From the NCBI GenBank assembly GCA_037974665.1, contig CM075768.1:9345501-9409500 (forward strand): 64,000 nucleotides of DNA, written 5' to 3'. The stretch's first letter is position 1. Each line of letters opens with the position of its first letter. Below are positions 9,915 to 23,783 of the stretch, one piece after another. A program made the translations under genes and the position numbers. Source of the DNA: Ehretia macrophylla (lineage: Eukaryota > Streptophyta > Magnoliopsida > Boraginales > Ehretiaceae). The notes beneath the pieces were generated by a model. That model saw nothing but the letters and a program-made list of their open reading frames with translations. It ran no database searches and was not told the DNA's origin.

Positions 9915-12673
9915 TGTGAAACCCCAATTTTTTTTCTTACCTCGATTTGCGTGTCTTTACTTCAATTTGCGTGATTTGACCTGTTTATGTGTTATATGGG
10001 TTAGAATGTGCTAAATATGTGATTTATATTTCTAATACATGCTATATGTGCATTCATAAAATTTTCATCAAAATCGGCACCATAAATTTTATCGTCGGTT
10101 TTTGTGAATAGTATTTTGAACGCACGTCCACTAAAATTTTTACACGGGTGTTTTAAACGTCCTAAAACCTAGTCCTCTATTATTAGTAGACCCATGTTTG
10201 ATAAAAATTGATTCTGAAATGGAATAGTAATTTAAATAGACTTTTCGGGCGTAAAGTAACATTTTTGAGCCAAATAGTGATTTCTTCTAAACCCGATTCT
10301 TGCATTGACTTTCGTTGACCTAGTATATATTAATATAAATGTATTTATATGTGGTGTCAAATGATTTTAGATTAATTGTGCATTCAAAAGACATTTGAAA
10401 ACAAATAATATGACTTTTCACATTCTTTTACAAAAATCGAGTTTTTAACCGAGTTGGGTGTAACTCTATGCATGTAAAACTTGTTGTCAACTAAAAATAT
10501 ACTACTTAAAAATAGTCGAAGTGTTAATTGCATTTGGGTGAGCAAAAATAGTCTAAAAACAATTAAAAGACTAAAAATACTAGTTAAAAGACTAAAAATA
10601 CTAACTTTGACTTTGCAGATTTTGTTGACCTTGAGCTTATATCATCAACACACATTAAAAACAAAACAAACACACTCACAAAATACACACATTACCAAAA
10701 ATCCATGAGGGAGAAGAAAGAAGGCATTTTCAAGGTTTTTCAAAGCATTTTTCACATAGATTTTGCAATTGAAGTCCAAATCACTTCATTCAAAGCTTGA
10801 TTTCACTTGTTGGGCATCCATTCTACATCTTTCTTGTACCAAAACACATCAAAGGTGAGAGAAAAATTCTAGATCTCAAAATGTCATTTTTATATTTTTG
10901 CATATAATTGAATTTTGAATTGTTAGAATGTTGAATTGATGTTATATTATTGCTCAGTGCATGCTAAGGATCGTTTATATGTGTTTATATAAGATTTGAA
11001 CCGTTGTAGCATGAATTTTATTTTTCGGGTATTAAAAGTTGAATTGTTGGCTATTTGTTGAATATCTGGAGTTGTGGTGGTTGGAATCGATTGTTGTTAG
11101 CTTGTAAAAGTTTGTTAAATATGTGGTAGTAATGTTGTAAAGCCAAAATTTTGATTGCAATGTCGGTGTGAAAGTCCAGAAATTTCAGCCATGGTGCAAT
11201 AGGGTTTTAGGGTTGTTGGGCTTGATTTGGATGGTTTATGGTTGGTTTCCGAGGGGGCTAATGTTGTCAATTGAGTGGGTGAGTGATAGAAACTGGTTTG
11301 GAGGTTATTGGATTAGTAGAATGTAAGTTATGACTTTTAGAAGTTTGGGTTATCTTTCTTTAAAATGTTGAATTATGTCTTTGGTTGTTTGGGTGGTGTT
11401 TGAGTGATTGAATTGTGAGTTGTTAATGGTTAGACTAGGGTTTGGTTGTGTGTTTAATGCCTGTTGAGTTGGATGGCCTACTTTGTCATCTAACTTAATT
11501 GTTTCATGATTATATAGTTGTTGATTGTTAAATGTTGTTTAATTGATTGTTGAAATACAGATTAATTGATTATTGATTATTGATTGTTGTTACAAAATCG
11601 TGAGGAACACGCTCGGGGTTAATTCGGAGTGTTACATTGTTAACTGATTGTTATTGTTATTATGAGTCAGGAGTCGGGCAACCAATGTTGTTGACTTCTC
11701 GAATTAGAATTGTTATTGTTATTATGAGTCGGGAGTCGGGCAACCAATGTTGTTGACTTCTCGATTTGAGTCCCATTGTTGTGAGCTTTGATAATGTTGT
11801 GTCACCTCGGGAGACATCCTGGGTTGCGGGCACAGTTATCATGGCTAATCCCTATCTCACATAGGCAGAGAGGCCATGGGGTGTGGGTCTAGGTCAAGGT
11901 ACCTCAGGTTTGTGTCATTGAGTTTGGAGGAGTTGATGAGCATTGAATTGGTGTATGGAGCTTCATCAGCAAAAATATTGTATCCTTATTGTGTGTTTAC
12001 AGTTATTGCTATTGTTGCATTTATAATGTTATTGATGTTCATTATGTGTTTACTGCTCAAAGGATGATTTCCAAGGAGTATCGTAAATACTGTTAGAGAT
12101 CTATCGAATCCTCACTGGGCTTGTTTTATATAAGTTCACTCTCAATTATTGCATGCATACAGGTGTTACCGATTCAGATTACGGGTACGTGCCTCCAGAA
12201 GAGGATAATGTGCCATATGTGGATGAGTCCTATGTGCCAGAGTCTTGTCCTTGATATTTGATGTTGTACTCTATTGTTATCTTGTATATTAAAACTAGTT
12301 GGTTTGTATTTACGGAGAAGTTTATGATATATAAGATGTTGTAAAGATAATGGATTAAATATTGCTAGTTTAATGGTCTTGTTTTGGAATATGATTTGGC
12401 TACTAGATTGGTTATAATCTATTTTGGGAATGTATGTTATATAGTAAATGTATGATGTTGGAACGGAGGTGTATAACCTATGGATGCAATGGTAAAAGAA
12501 TGTTGATTGTATATTGTGGTTGTGTTGTTTAGTTGTTGAATTGTTGTGGAGTTGGTTGTATGAGTTTTGAAGAGGTTGGTTTAGAGCCTCGGTGTCCTAA
12601 TTACTGTCGTTATACTGCCGAAATTCCATTGCGTCCTGACTTATCATAGGAAGGGTCGAGTTGGGGCGTGACA
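9915..12673 (+). mobile_element. Solo LTR B2
   Basis: 2759 bp from TGTGAAACCCC to GGGGCGTGACA, with a perfect 5-bp target duplication AACCC. It is the same family as both LTRs of B3. No primer-binding site or internal region is attached. Inside are donor-like AAAG|GTGAGAG (GT at 10855), H1 at 11466-11496, two degenerate H1-like hairpins at about 11673 and 11729, H2 at 12116-12138, an acceptor-like CAG at 12160-12162 and a short reading frame to 12254. Confidence 0.93.
12163..12254 (+). other. Conserved short reading frame after the LTR acceptor (B2)
   Basis: Reading with the last G of the acceptor-like CAG as first base of a codon gives an acidic peptide of about 30 residues with DYGYVPPEEDNVPYVDESY near its middle, ending PESCP and TGA. 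The same frame, with substitutions and one in-frame length change, is kept in B1, B4 and B5. There is no start codon in it, so if translated it would be a terminal exon. Function unknown. Confidence 0.5.
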
Positions 12674-13714
12674 AACCCAAACACTTCTGAGTTTGTCTTG
12701 ACGTTCTTCAACTTCTACTGATCGTTTTTTCACTTTCGGAACGAAAAATTTATGAGGGCTTTTTCAAACTTTGATTTAAATCATTTTTTTTTATGCTTAA
12801 ATTGTTGTTATTGCTTTAGATTCTTGTTAATTAGGTATTATGACACCTAGTAGATATTTTTTTTTTGTATTTGAATTAATTTTTATTTTTGATGAATAGT
12901 GCTTAACAAGTTGAATTTAATGCATTGGTTAAGTGTTATAAATGCTAGAAAGGGTTAGTATGTTGATGTAGAGCATACTATGGAGGTCTATAAGTGTAGT
13001 AGAATTGTATGATTGCTTGAAAATGAAAAATGGAGAGATGTGACTTGGCTAGATTTTTGGAAATAATTGGGTTTTATGAGCTTTTTGGGTTGTTTTTGTG
13101 TTGTTTAGATGCTTATTAGGATGATATAATGATAGGTAATGATTGGGCTAAAGCGTGTTTGAATTATTGTGTTAAAAGTGGTGAAATTAGCTTGCATTTT
13201 AGTGGTAAAGGCTAGTTAAAATGTGTTTTAGCATGTTCCTTTGTGTTAATGTGTTGCTAAGGTCTAATTGGTGTCAAATTCATGCGGTTTAGTTGAATGG
13301 AGAATGTGGATGTCTATTGTAGCTTAGGTGTTTGGTTCTTGGCTATAGGAATAAAAAATGTGTATGAGTTGATTAGTTGCTTCGTTGTTTGATTTCTAGA
13401 TGTTTGAGGCAATGTGTTGTAGAATAGGATTCTAATTTGGGAGAATATGTATTATCTTGAATGTGGTGTCAAATGTGGTTAGAGTTCTCTTGTGTGTAAA
13501 GTGTTGTTTTAGATTAGAAGGCCATGTGATTGCATGATTATGAAATGATTGGACTAGGTAGCCTACTCTGTTACCTAGTCTATGCGTGGTTATATGATAT
13601 GAAGGCGATGCGATGCGATGCAAATGTGAATGCGTACTATTTGTTACATGTGCATATGAATGTGAAAAATGTGTTATATGTGCATGTGTGTGTGGATGTG
13701 ATGTGAAAGGTTGT
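12674..13714 (+). mobile_element. LTR D2, segment 3
   Basis: D2 continues after B2. It contains H1 at 13553-13579 (stem ACTAGGTAGC with GTTACCTAGT, loop CTACTCT). It ends with GTTGT (13710-13714), matched by GTTGC at 23784-23788 after element C. Confidence 0.7.
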
Positions 13715-13746
13715 TATAATACCTCGATCCTTCACGAGACTGGAGC
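13715..13746 (-). repeat. Element C left LTR, first 32 bases
   Basis: TATAATACCTCGATCC corresponds to the right LTR start TGGAATACCCCGATCC (20804). It is interrupted after GGAGC by solo LTR B1; GGAGC is repeated at 16248-16252. Confidence 0.82.
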
Positions 13747-16247
13747 TGTATCGCCCCAACTCGACCCCTCCTACAATCAGTCAGGACGCAACGGAATTTC
13801 GGCAGTATAACGACAGTAATTAGGATACCGATACTCTAAACCAACCTCTTCGCAACTCATACAACTAACTCCACAAACAATTCAACAATTAAAAAACACA
13901 ACCATAATATACATTAAACATTCTTTTACCGTCGCATCCATAAGTTATATGCCTCCGTTCCAACATCATACATTTACTGTATAACATATATTTCCAAAAT
14001 AGATTATAATCAATCTAGTAGCCTAATCATATTCCAAAACAAGACTACTAAGCTAGCAACATTTAATCCATTATTTTTACAACATCTTATACATTATAAA
14101 CTTCTAAGTAAATACAAACCAACTAGTTTTAATATACAAGATAATAAAAGAGTACAACATCAGATATCAAGGACAAGACTCTGGCACATAGGACTCGTCC
14201 ACATATGACACATTCTCAGCTTCCTGAGGCACGTACCCGTAATCTTGTTCAATATCACCTGTATGCATGCAATAATTGAGAGTGAACTTATATAAAATAA
14301 ACCCAGTAAGGATTCGACAGATCTCTAATAGTATTTACTATACTCCTTGGAAATCATCATTTGAGCAGTAAACACATAATAATCATCAATAACAATATAA
14401 GCACATAGTAATAATGACCAATCATTAAAGGATACTCTAGTTGGTGCAGCTCCAAACGCCATCACGATCTCAACCATTCTTCTTATAACTTCTCATTACT
14501 CACGCTCCCGAGGTATCTCACTAGCCCTTCCCTCCATGGCACCTCCGCCCATGTGAGTTGGGGGTAGCCTCTGATAGTCTTGCCGTTATCAACCCGACAG
14601 CCCAACGCTGCCCGAGAGGTGACACACATATATCAAGACTCATGACAATAATAATAAACATTCATATCTCAGGAGGACAACATATCAAGTTGACTATCTC
14701 CCGGCTCATCAATAATCAATTATCACAGGAGGACAACAAAGTAGGTTGCCTATCTCCCGGCTCATCAATAATCAATAATCAATTAATAACATTTCAACAA
14801 CATATCATCTAATAAACAATTAACAACTCAACAACTAAGTTAGATGACAAAGTAGGCCATCCAACTTAACATGCAATAACCACACATTCAAACCCTAGTC
14901 TAACCATCAACAACTCACAATTCAATCACTCAAACACCACTCAAACATCTAAAGGCATATTTCAAGATTTTAAAGAAAGACAACCCAAACTTCTAAAAGT
15001 CATAACTTACATTCTACTAATCCGATAACCTCCAAACCAGTTTCTATCACTCACCCACTCAATCAACAACATTAGCCCCCTCGGAAACCAACCACAATCC
15101 ATCCAAATTAAGCCCAACAACCCTAAAACCCTAATGCATCATGGTTGAAATTTCTGGACTTTCATACTGACATTACAATCAAAATTTCGGCATTACAACA
15201 TTACTACCACATATTTAACAAACTTTTAGAAACTAACAGCAAGCAATTCCAACAACCACAACAACATTTATTCAACAAATAGCCAAATTCTTAATTTTAA
15301 TACCCGAAAAATAGAAATACATACTACAACGGTTCAAAATAGCTATAAACCCATATAATCAATTCTTAGCATCTACTGAGCAATAATATAATATCAATTA
15401 ACATTTCAACGACTAAAGATTCGATTATATGAATTAACTTAAAAATGACATTTTGAGATCTAGAATTTTTCTCTCACCTTTGATGTGTTTTGATGCAAGA
15501 AAGATGTAGAATGGATGCCCAACAAGTGAATTCAAGCTTTGGTTGACAAGATTTGGCCTTCAAATGCAAGTTCTAATGAAAAATCCCTTTGAAAACCTTG
15601 AGTTTTTCTTCTTTTTTTTTCTCCAATGGCCTCTCGGCCATGTGTGTGTTGAGTGAGTATGTTTTGTGTGCTTTCTAATGCGTGTTGATGCAATATAAGT
15701 AACGGTCAAACAAATAAAAATGGTCAAAGTTAGTTTCTTAGTCTTTTAATTCTATTTTTAGTCTTTTAATTCTATTTTCTTGACTATTTCTTGCTCACAA
15801 CATTAAATTGACACTTAGACTATTTTAAGTAAAAATATGTTTGGGTGACAAGAAGTTTTACATTCAAGCATTTTCACCCTACTCGATTTAAAACTCGTTT
15901 TTCACAAAAGAAAGTGTAAAAACCTTTAAAATTCCAAAGCCGATTTAAAATCCATTTTAATCAAACACGGGTCTATTAATATCCGAGGACTAGGTTTTAA
16001 AACATTTAAAACACCCCTGTAAAAATTTTAGCGTACAGGTGTTCAAAATACTATTTACAAAAATCGTCGATAAAATTTTCGATGCCGATTTTGATGAAAA
16101 TTTCATAAACGCACATATAGCATGTATTAGGAATATAAATCACATATTTAGCACATTCTAACTCATATAACACATAAACAGGTCAAATTACGCAAATCGA
16201 GGCAAAGACACTTAAATCGAGGCAAAGACGAAAACTGGGGTTTCACA
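13747..16247 (-). mobile_element. Solo LTR B1
   Basis: 2501 bp, B family in minus orientation, TGTATCGCCCC to GGGGTTTCACA as written on the plus strand, with a perfect 5-bp duplication GGAGC. It carries H1 at 14727-14758 and 14837-14867, H2 at 14283-14305, an acceptor-like CAG (plus-strand CTG 14259-14261), a donor at 15477-15476 and the conserved short frame 14258-14167. It is the innermost level of nest 1. Confidence 0.93.
14167..14258 (-). other. Conserved short reading frame after the LTR acceptor (B1)
   Basis: Same frame and phase as in B2. It includes DYGYVPQEAENVSYVDESY and ends PESCP and TGA. Differences from B2 leave the frame open. Confidence 0.5.
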
Positions 16248-16252
16248 GGAGC

Positions 16253-19194
16253 CCCGATTCAGATCCAGAGGTCACAGAAAATGAGAAAAAACGGACAGAG
16301 TCTCCCCTGTATTTAGGCCTATCTAAATCCTGCACTCAGAAGAAATGAACCACAAAGACAATATATGACATTTATTTCATAACTTTCCAAGCTACTACGA
16401 CCATCTGAGCCTTCCTACTAGCAAGATAAAACATACAAGCATGCATTCTCATAAGCTATTGAAATTCTATGTTATAAAACCACTTATTTTACCACTTTAA
16501 TTTTACCTACTTTACTTTCTTATATTTAAATCCTTCAACCATGCTCCATTCAAGCCATACAAGCAAGCAAACTAGCTAAGAAATAAAGTAAAGCTTCTAA
16601 GTTATTACATGCCATACAATCAACAAACTTAACTTTAGCTCCATACAACCCAACCAAATCAATAACTTAAACTTTGATACATTTATACAACAACTTAATA
16701 CATACAAGGCTACACAACCACAAATTGAAATACAAATATACAGTATCACACAAGACATTCAACTTCCGCTACTAGCAACCAAAGTAATCCACAAATATTC
16801 TTCTACTTCTTAGAGATAATCTCGGTCTTTCCTGCAAAATTTGTTAGAAAGAGGAATAAACAAACGTAGTTGCTCAGTGAGAGAGAGGACCAGTTATCCG
16901 GGGAAGCTTTTGAAAGCATTTCGTGCAATGCATGTAGGACATTCAGTAATAAAGTTAACTAATACATTGAAGGAATACAAGAAGTAATCAGAGAACATCA
17001 AATACTTTAGAAAAGATAAAAGAAAGCTTTTACCTGAGAGCTTAGAGATTCTACTAACGAAACAATGCTACTTAAACACCTAAAGACAAATACAATTCCA
17101 CACAACTCTCCAAGGACATAAAGTCTGAGCGAGAGTGACGTTAGATAACCACATGGTCCACAATAGAATAAAGACAGTCAACTCAGGTAAAACAAAGTCC
17201 ATGAACGAGCTCGGGGTAGTCATGGCAATACACCGACGACAATGGCCGTCCGGAGTTATATGATGCTACCAATCACTAGCGATACCTAGATAGTCATGCT
17301 AATACACCGACGACATTGGTTGTCTGAAGTGTCATGACGCTACCTAGCCAAGGCAGTCATGCCAATACATCGACGACATTGGCCGTCCGGAGTGTCATGA
17401 TGCTACTATGTTCACTGAGTAAGCATACAATAACACTTGATCAATAATCAAACTCGCACATAAACAAGATAACAACTTACTTAGATAATCAACTAGCCAC
17501 GAGGTGGTACCAAGCAACATTAAGTTCAATAGTTCACTAATAAACTTCATATTACACTTAAGCCATAAAATTCACAAACCAACCAACCCAATCTTATACA
17601 AACACTTTAACCTACAATCGACACATAATATCCAATAGCCCCTATGTTACTAGTACTACAATTAGACACTTAACTAATCAATTATAAGACAATTAGCGTA
17701 ATCTATTTCCATTTTTTATACTCCAGCCCTTTAGTCCAATAAAAGCGCATACTAAACGAGACTCAAGAAAACCATAATATAACCATTCTACCTTTCTAAT
17801 GACACTTTATGAACCCCTTTTAAGCCAATAAAACCCGCTTTTAACCACTTCTACCACAAAAGCCCCGAAAGTCCTGTGGTCCGTTTGAACTATAACTACC
17901 CAATCCACCTCTCAATTCAATGCCATAAAGGCATTTTAAGCACCACCTCACATAATAAACATTACCCAAGGAATTAACACCTACCCGAATAACCAATTTA
18001 TGCAAAGCCCCTTTGGAATGCAATCCGATTAACCAAGCTTAATGAAGTTCTAACATTACTCTAGTTATTTTATACATTATTCTAGTCTCAACAACATTTA
18101 GGGAACTTACTTATAGCATAAAATCAAGCATATATCAATAAACTTTAACCTAGCAATGAATAGTACTATTCATTCATCTTCCACAATGAACCCTAAGTTA
18201 TATTTAGCTAATAAAGCAATACATCTCCACAAATCTTGTCTCTACACCTACTACACACCATTACATACATTAATTAGGCAAAATAACATCATATCTCAAC
18301 AAAACAACTTATGGCATAAACTTGACAAAAGCATAAAAGTGCAAAAAAATGCAATCCCTCACCTTGATATAGTTAGAAAATGCAAAGTTTCAAACTCAAA
18401 TCACCTCAGGACCCCTTGGATTGCACAATCAAGCCAAACCCTATCAATATTTTTTTACTTTTTCCTCCTTGGTGGCCGTCGGCCTTGAGCTCACATATCT
18501 CACTTTTTTTCTTTTTTTTTGTTATGCCTATGTATGTATATAATATGATATATATGGTATAGATAAATATATGTATATATTGGGCTTGGATTGGGCTTAA
18601 AAGAAAGGGTAGATTAGTTATGTTAAGACCAAAACTAAGCTAGAACCATTAAAGGCCCAACAATACAATCCTGAAAACACTATTCATGCAATACACTAAC
18701 ATTTTTATAACTCGCGTTCTCTATATGCTATGCACATAATCCCAATTTTCTCATTCCTTTTTAAGGTCAAGTAGCATGGAAAAAATATAAAACTAGAAGA
18801 ATAAAGCAGTTGAGATGAATAGTAACTATCTTACAATATATTAAGCATCATATAAATCACATCTCAGAAGCACAAAACAAATTAATTTTAATGCACATAG
18901 TCACCAAATGATCCAAGTAAGTTAATTATGTGAGTAGGAAAAATGTAATAAAGTAGTTGAATAGTGTCCCCTACTTCGGAGTTTATTTTTGTAAAAAAAT
19001 ACATTTTTTGAACACAAGAAATTAATCCAATTGATATATATTAAAATAATATGATTCTCATTTTATATAAATTAAAATTAAGTATAGCATGCATATTTAA
19101 TGTAAAGTAGGAATTTAAATAGTTAAAGACATATGAATGCATATAAAGGACAATAAATAGTAAATGCACATGAATGCAGGTCTGGGGTCTCACA
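16253..19194 (-). repeat. Element C left LTR, main part
   Basis: With 13715-13746 this makes an LTR of about 2.97 kb, homologous to 20804-23783 along its length. It has a donor-like AAG|GTGAGGG (GT at 18362) and an acceptor-like GCAG (plus CTG 16832-16834), and three imperfect 63-74 bp tandem copies (17215-17405). I found no CTACTTT-loop hairpin. Confidence 0.88.
17215..17405 (-). repeat. Intra-LTR tandem repeat (element C left)
   Basis: Three imperfect copies built around AGTCATGCCAATACACCGAC. The right LTR has the same array at 21805-21997. D-outer has a related 90-bp array with GGCATGACTACCATGG. Confidence 0.8.
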
Positions 19195-19207
19195 TCCTCC
19201 CTTCCTT
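19195..19207 (-). other. Element C polypurine tract
   Basis: The minus strand reads AAGGAAGGGAGGA directly before the LTR. This fixes the element as minus-oriented. Confidence 0.78.
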
Positions 19208-19536
19208 ATAAAAATTTCGTCCTCACAATTCTTACCGGCTTCCTGAGTCTTTCTGTTTGCAGTCTTACCTTGAATACTCGACCATTTTATACAAAGTTTT
19301 TTTTTTTGTGTTGATCACTACCACACTATGTACATTTATCTTGTTTCTTCCAACACTTGACCTCATTATGACCCCTACGTTTACCGAGAGCACATTGCAG
19401 AACTTGAATCATAATATTACCTCCTAAGGATCCCGGAGCTAACAAAACTACTGGATCATTTTTGTATTCCAAAAGTAATTGGTCTGTTCCCACTCTGAAT
19501 TTGGGTCTGGAAGGAATCTACATTACTCTAGGACTG

Positions 19537-20364
19537 CTACCTCAGCTGTCCCTGGCTCAAAGTCTGAATCTGACTTGGCTGACTTTGGACTTGTGACAAG
19601 TTAGGCCTCTTGCTGGGCTGATCAGTCTCGGCCATTAACTCGGTATTCCTTTTTTCAAACCTAGAAGCTGCTAGAATAGCCTCCGAGTATGTAGCAAAGT
19701 GATGAGTAGACAAATGAAACTGTATATCTAGCCTTAACCCCCGGATAAACCTATGTATTCTCTGTCTCTTAGGCCGCCCAAGCTCGGGTATATAATGAGA
19801 AAGTCTATCAAATGTGGACTCATACTGAGCTACAGTCATGTCGCCCTATTCCAATGTCACAAATTCTTCTTCCTTCTTTTCTCGTGTCACCTCTGAAATG
19901 TACTTATCTCAAAATTCTCTCATGAAATTGGCCCAAGTATGTTGCACGTTCTCACTACCCCATCTTCGACTCACTGTCCGCCACCACTGCTCGGCATCAC
20001 CTTCGAGCAGAAACACATCATATGCAATTTTTCTCTTATCTGCATAATCTAAGACAGTAAAAATCTTCTCAATCCGACTCAACCATAACTCTGCCTTCTC
20101 GTCATTTGGCCCTCCAAGAAATCTAGTCGGTCCATGCTGCAAAAACTTCTTGAGCTGACTAATGCTACTGCTGCCACTACCCTCAGCCCCATTACTTGTA
20201 TTTCTTAGATTACTAGCCGGATTATTCCTCTCTTGCCTCTGTTCTACCAAGACTTGTGTTATCTAGTTAATTATAGTTGCCAGCTGTTCATTAATAGTCT
20301 GCTGATATGGTTCTGCTGCCCCTGAACCTGAACTATGCCCTCTAGTCTGACGACGAGGCCCCAT
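19537..20364 (-). pseudogene. Ty3/gypsy gag, element C
   Basis: The minus strand from an ATG at 20364 (MGPRRQTRGHSSG) runs through a gypsy-type retrotransposon gag domain. It has FLGGPNDEKAELWLSRIEKIF, then GDAEQWW, then MTVAQYESTFDRLSHYIPEL and FIRGLR. Three in-frame stops interrupt it (about 20266, between 19908 and 19890, and about 19845), with no frameshift needed until after 19537. A decayed CCHC-like remnant may lie near 19320-19350. No protease, RT, RNase H or integrase follows before the polypurine tract, so the element coded at most for gag. Gag normally forms the particle and packages RNA; this one is inactive. Confidence 0.85.
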
Positions 20365-20790
20365 GGGTGATAATTCTAGAATATAGACATGTTATGACAG
20401 GTAGGCAAATAGTTCATAGATATCCACATAAGGAACAATGACCACTTAAACAGGTTATAAACAAGTAAAGTCACATAAGTGACAATTGAACAAATAAGCA
20501 ACTAGAATATATTTAAGCACATAAGTTTACAAAACATGTCATTCACATAAAGCACGTCATTCATATCTCATTCATTTAGCTCACAAGTCATGTCAATCAT
20601 ACAGGCACATTAGTCATATAACTCACATTAAGCACATAAACACATTGAACACACATAAGCACATCAAGCACGTTAGCCACATCTAATTCACTTAACGCAT
20701 AAGTCACACAAACACTTTTTCACGTCACATTCACACTAAGACTCTACCCAACAGTCTAAAGACCCTATCCTGGCCTATAAGCTATCTAAC
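20365..20790 (-). mobile_element. Element C leader region
   Basis: About 430 bp between the primer-binding site and gag. On the minus strand it is a degenerate series of TTATGTG/GTGCTTA motifs (20457-20740) like those after the primer sites of B3 and A1. No coding signal. Confidence 0.65.
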
Positions 20791-20802
20791 CTTTGATGCC
20801 AT
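20791..20802 (-). other. Element C primer-binding site (degenerate)
   Basis: The minus strand reads GATGGCATCAAAGG next to the LTR start. It resembles TGGTATCAGAGC with two or three changes, and the following TTAGATAGC resembles the flank in A1 (TTAGTTAGC). Confidence 0.65.
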
Positions 20803-20803
20803 C

Positions 20804-23783
20804 TGGAATACCCCGATCCCTCACGAGACCGGAGCCCCGATCTAGATCCCGAGGTAATGAAAAATGTGAGGAAACGGACGGAGACTTCCCTGTATTTAAG
20901 CCTATCTAAATCTTGTACTCAAAAGAAATGAACCACAAAGGCAATATATGACATTCATTTCATAACTTTCCAAGCTATTAGGGCCTTCTGAGCCTTCCTA
21001 CTAGCAAGATAAAACATACAAGCATGTATTCTCATAAGCTATTGAAATTCTATGTTATAAAACCGCTTATCTTTCCACTCTAATTTTATCTACTTTACTT
21101 TCTTTTATTTTAAATCCTTCAATCATGCTCCATTCAAGCCATACAAGCCAGCAAACTAGCTAAGAAATAAAGTAAAACTTCTAAGTTATTACATGCCATA
21201 CAATCAACAAACTTAACTTTAGCTCTATACAACCTAACCAAACAAATAAATAACTTAAACTTTGATACATCTATACAAAAACTTAATACATACAAGGCTA
21301 CACAACCATAAATTGAAATACAGATACACAACATCACGCAAGACATTCAACTTCCGCTACAAGCAACCAAATTAATCCACAAATGTTCTTCTACTTCTTA
21401 GAGATAAGCTCGGTGTTTCGTGCAAAATTTGTTAGAATGAGAAATAAACAAACACAGTTGCTCAGTGAGGGAGGGGACCAGTTATCCGGGGAAGCTTTTG
21501 AAAGCATTTCACGCAATGCTTGTAGGACATTCAGTAATAAAGTTAACTAATACATTGAAGGAATACAAGAAGTAATCAGAGAACATTAAATACTTTAGAA
21601 AAGATAAAAGAAAGCTTTTACCTGAGAGCTTAAAGATTCTACTAATGAAACAATGCTACTTAAACACCTGAAGACAAATACGATTCCACACAACTCTTCA
21701 AGGACATAGGGTCCGAGAGAGAGTGACGTTAGATAACCACAAGGTCCACCATAGAATAAAGACAGTCAATTCAGGTAAAACAAAGTCCATGAACGAGCTC
21801 GTGGTAGTCATGGCAATACATCGATGATAACGACCTTCCAAAGTAACACAACGTTATCAATCACTAGCGATACCTAGGTAGTCATGCCGATACACCAACG
21901 AAATTGGCCCTCCGGAGTGTCATGACGCTACCTAGCCATGGTAGTCATGCCAGGACACCGACGACATTGGCCATCCGGAGTGTCATGACGCTACCATGTT
22001 CACTAAGTAAGTATACTATAATACTTGATCAATAATCAAACTCCCACATAAACTAGATAACAACTTATTTAGATAATCAACTAGCCACGAGGTGGTACCA
22101 AGCAACATTATGTTTAATAGTTCACTAATAAACTTCATATTACATTTAAGCCCCAAAATTCACAAACCAACCAGCCTAATCTCATACAAACACTTTAACT
22201 TGCAATCGACACATTACATCCAAGAGCCCCTATATTACTATTACTACAATTAGACACTTAATTAATCAATTATAAGACAATTACCGTTATCTATTTCCAT
22301 TTTCTATACTCTAGCCCTTTAGTCCAATAAAAGCGCATACTAAATGAGACTCAAGGAAACCATAATCTAACCATTCTACCTTTCTAATGACACTTTATGA
22401 ACCCCTTTTAAGCCAATAAAACCCGCTTTTAACCACTTCTACCACAAAAGCCCTGAAAGCCACGTGGTCCGTTTGAACTACAACTACCCAATCCACCCCT
22501 CAATTCAATGCCATAAAGGCATTTTAAGCACTACCTCACATAATAAACACTACCCAAGGCATTAACACCCACTCGGATAACCAATTTATGCAAAGCCCCT
22601 TTGGAATTCAATTCGATTAACCAAGTTTAATGAAGTTCTAATACTACTCTAGCCATTTTATACATTATTCTAGTCTCAACAACATTTAGGGCACTCACGT
22701 ATAGCATAGAATTAAGCATATATCAACAAACTTTAATCTAGGAATGAATAGTACTATTCATTCATCTTCCACAATGAACCCTAAGCAATATTTAGCTAAT
22801 AAAGCAATACATCTCCACAAATATTGTCTCTACACCTATTACACACCATCATATACATTAATTAGGCAAGATAACATCATATCTCAACAAAAAAACTTAT
22901 GGCATAAACTTGACAAAAGCGTAAAAGTGCAATAATATGCAATCCCTCACCTTGATATAGCTAGAAAATGCAAAGTTTCAAGCTCAAATCACCTCGAGAC
23001 CCCTTGGATTGCACAATTAAGGCAAACCCTAGCAAGATTTTTCCTCTTTTTTCGCCTTGGTGGCCATCGGCCTTGAGCTCATATATCTTTCTTTTTTTGT
23101 TATGCCTATGTATGTATATAATATGATATATATGGTATAGATAAATATATGTATATATTGGGCTTGGGTTGGCCTTAAAAGAAAGGGTAGATTAGTTATG
23201 TAAAGGCCCAAACAAACTAGAACCATTAAAGGCCCAAAAATACAATTTTAAAAATACTATTCATGCGATACACTAATATTTTTATAATTCGCATTCTTTA
23301 TATGCTATGCATGTAATCCCAATTTTCTCATGGCTCTTAAAGGTCAAGTAGCATCGAAAAAATGCCAAACTAGAAAAATAAAGCAGTCGAAAATTTGATA
23401 AATAGTAACTATCTTACAATACATTAAGCATCACATAAATCACATTCCGGAAGCACAAAACAAATTAATTTCAATGCATGTAGTCACCAAATGATCCAAG
23501 TTAGTTAATTATATGAGTAGGAAAAATTTAATAAAGTTGTTGAACAGTGTCCCCTACTTCGGAGTTTATTTTGTAAAACAATGAAAAGCATCTTTTGAGC
23601 ACAAAAAATTAATCCAATTAACATACATATTAAAATAGTATGATTCTCATTTTATATAAATTAAAATTAAGTATAACATGCATATTTAATATAAAGTAGG
23701 AATTTAAATAGTTAAAGAGATATGAATGCATATAAAGGACAGTAAATAGTAAATGCACATGAATGCAAGTTTGGGGTCTTAAA
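20804..23783 (-). repeat. Element C right LTR (5' LTR)
   Basis: About 2.98 kb, uninterrupted, homologous to the left LTR. The acceptor-like site is changed (minus-strand GCAC instead of GCAG near 21420). The donor-like AAG|GTGAGGG is kept (GT at 22950). GTTGC follows, matching GTTGT before the element. Confidence 0.9.

Noticed and set aside
10481..10708. 75-codon frame recurring in B2 and B3 (10481, 47657)
   Set aside because: Conserved only because the LTRs are homologous. The third B copy at 53040-53220 breaks it by deletion, so there is no sign of coding constraint.
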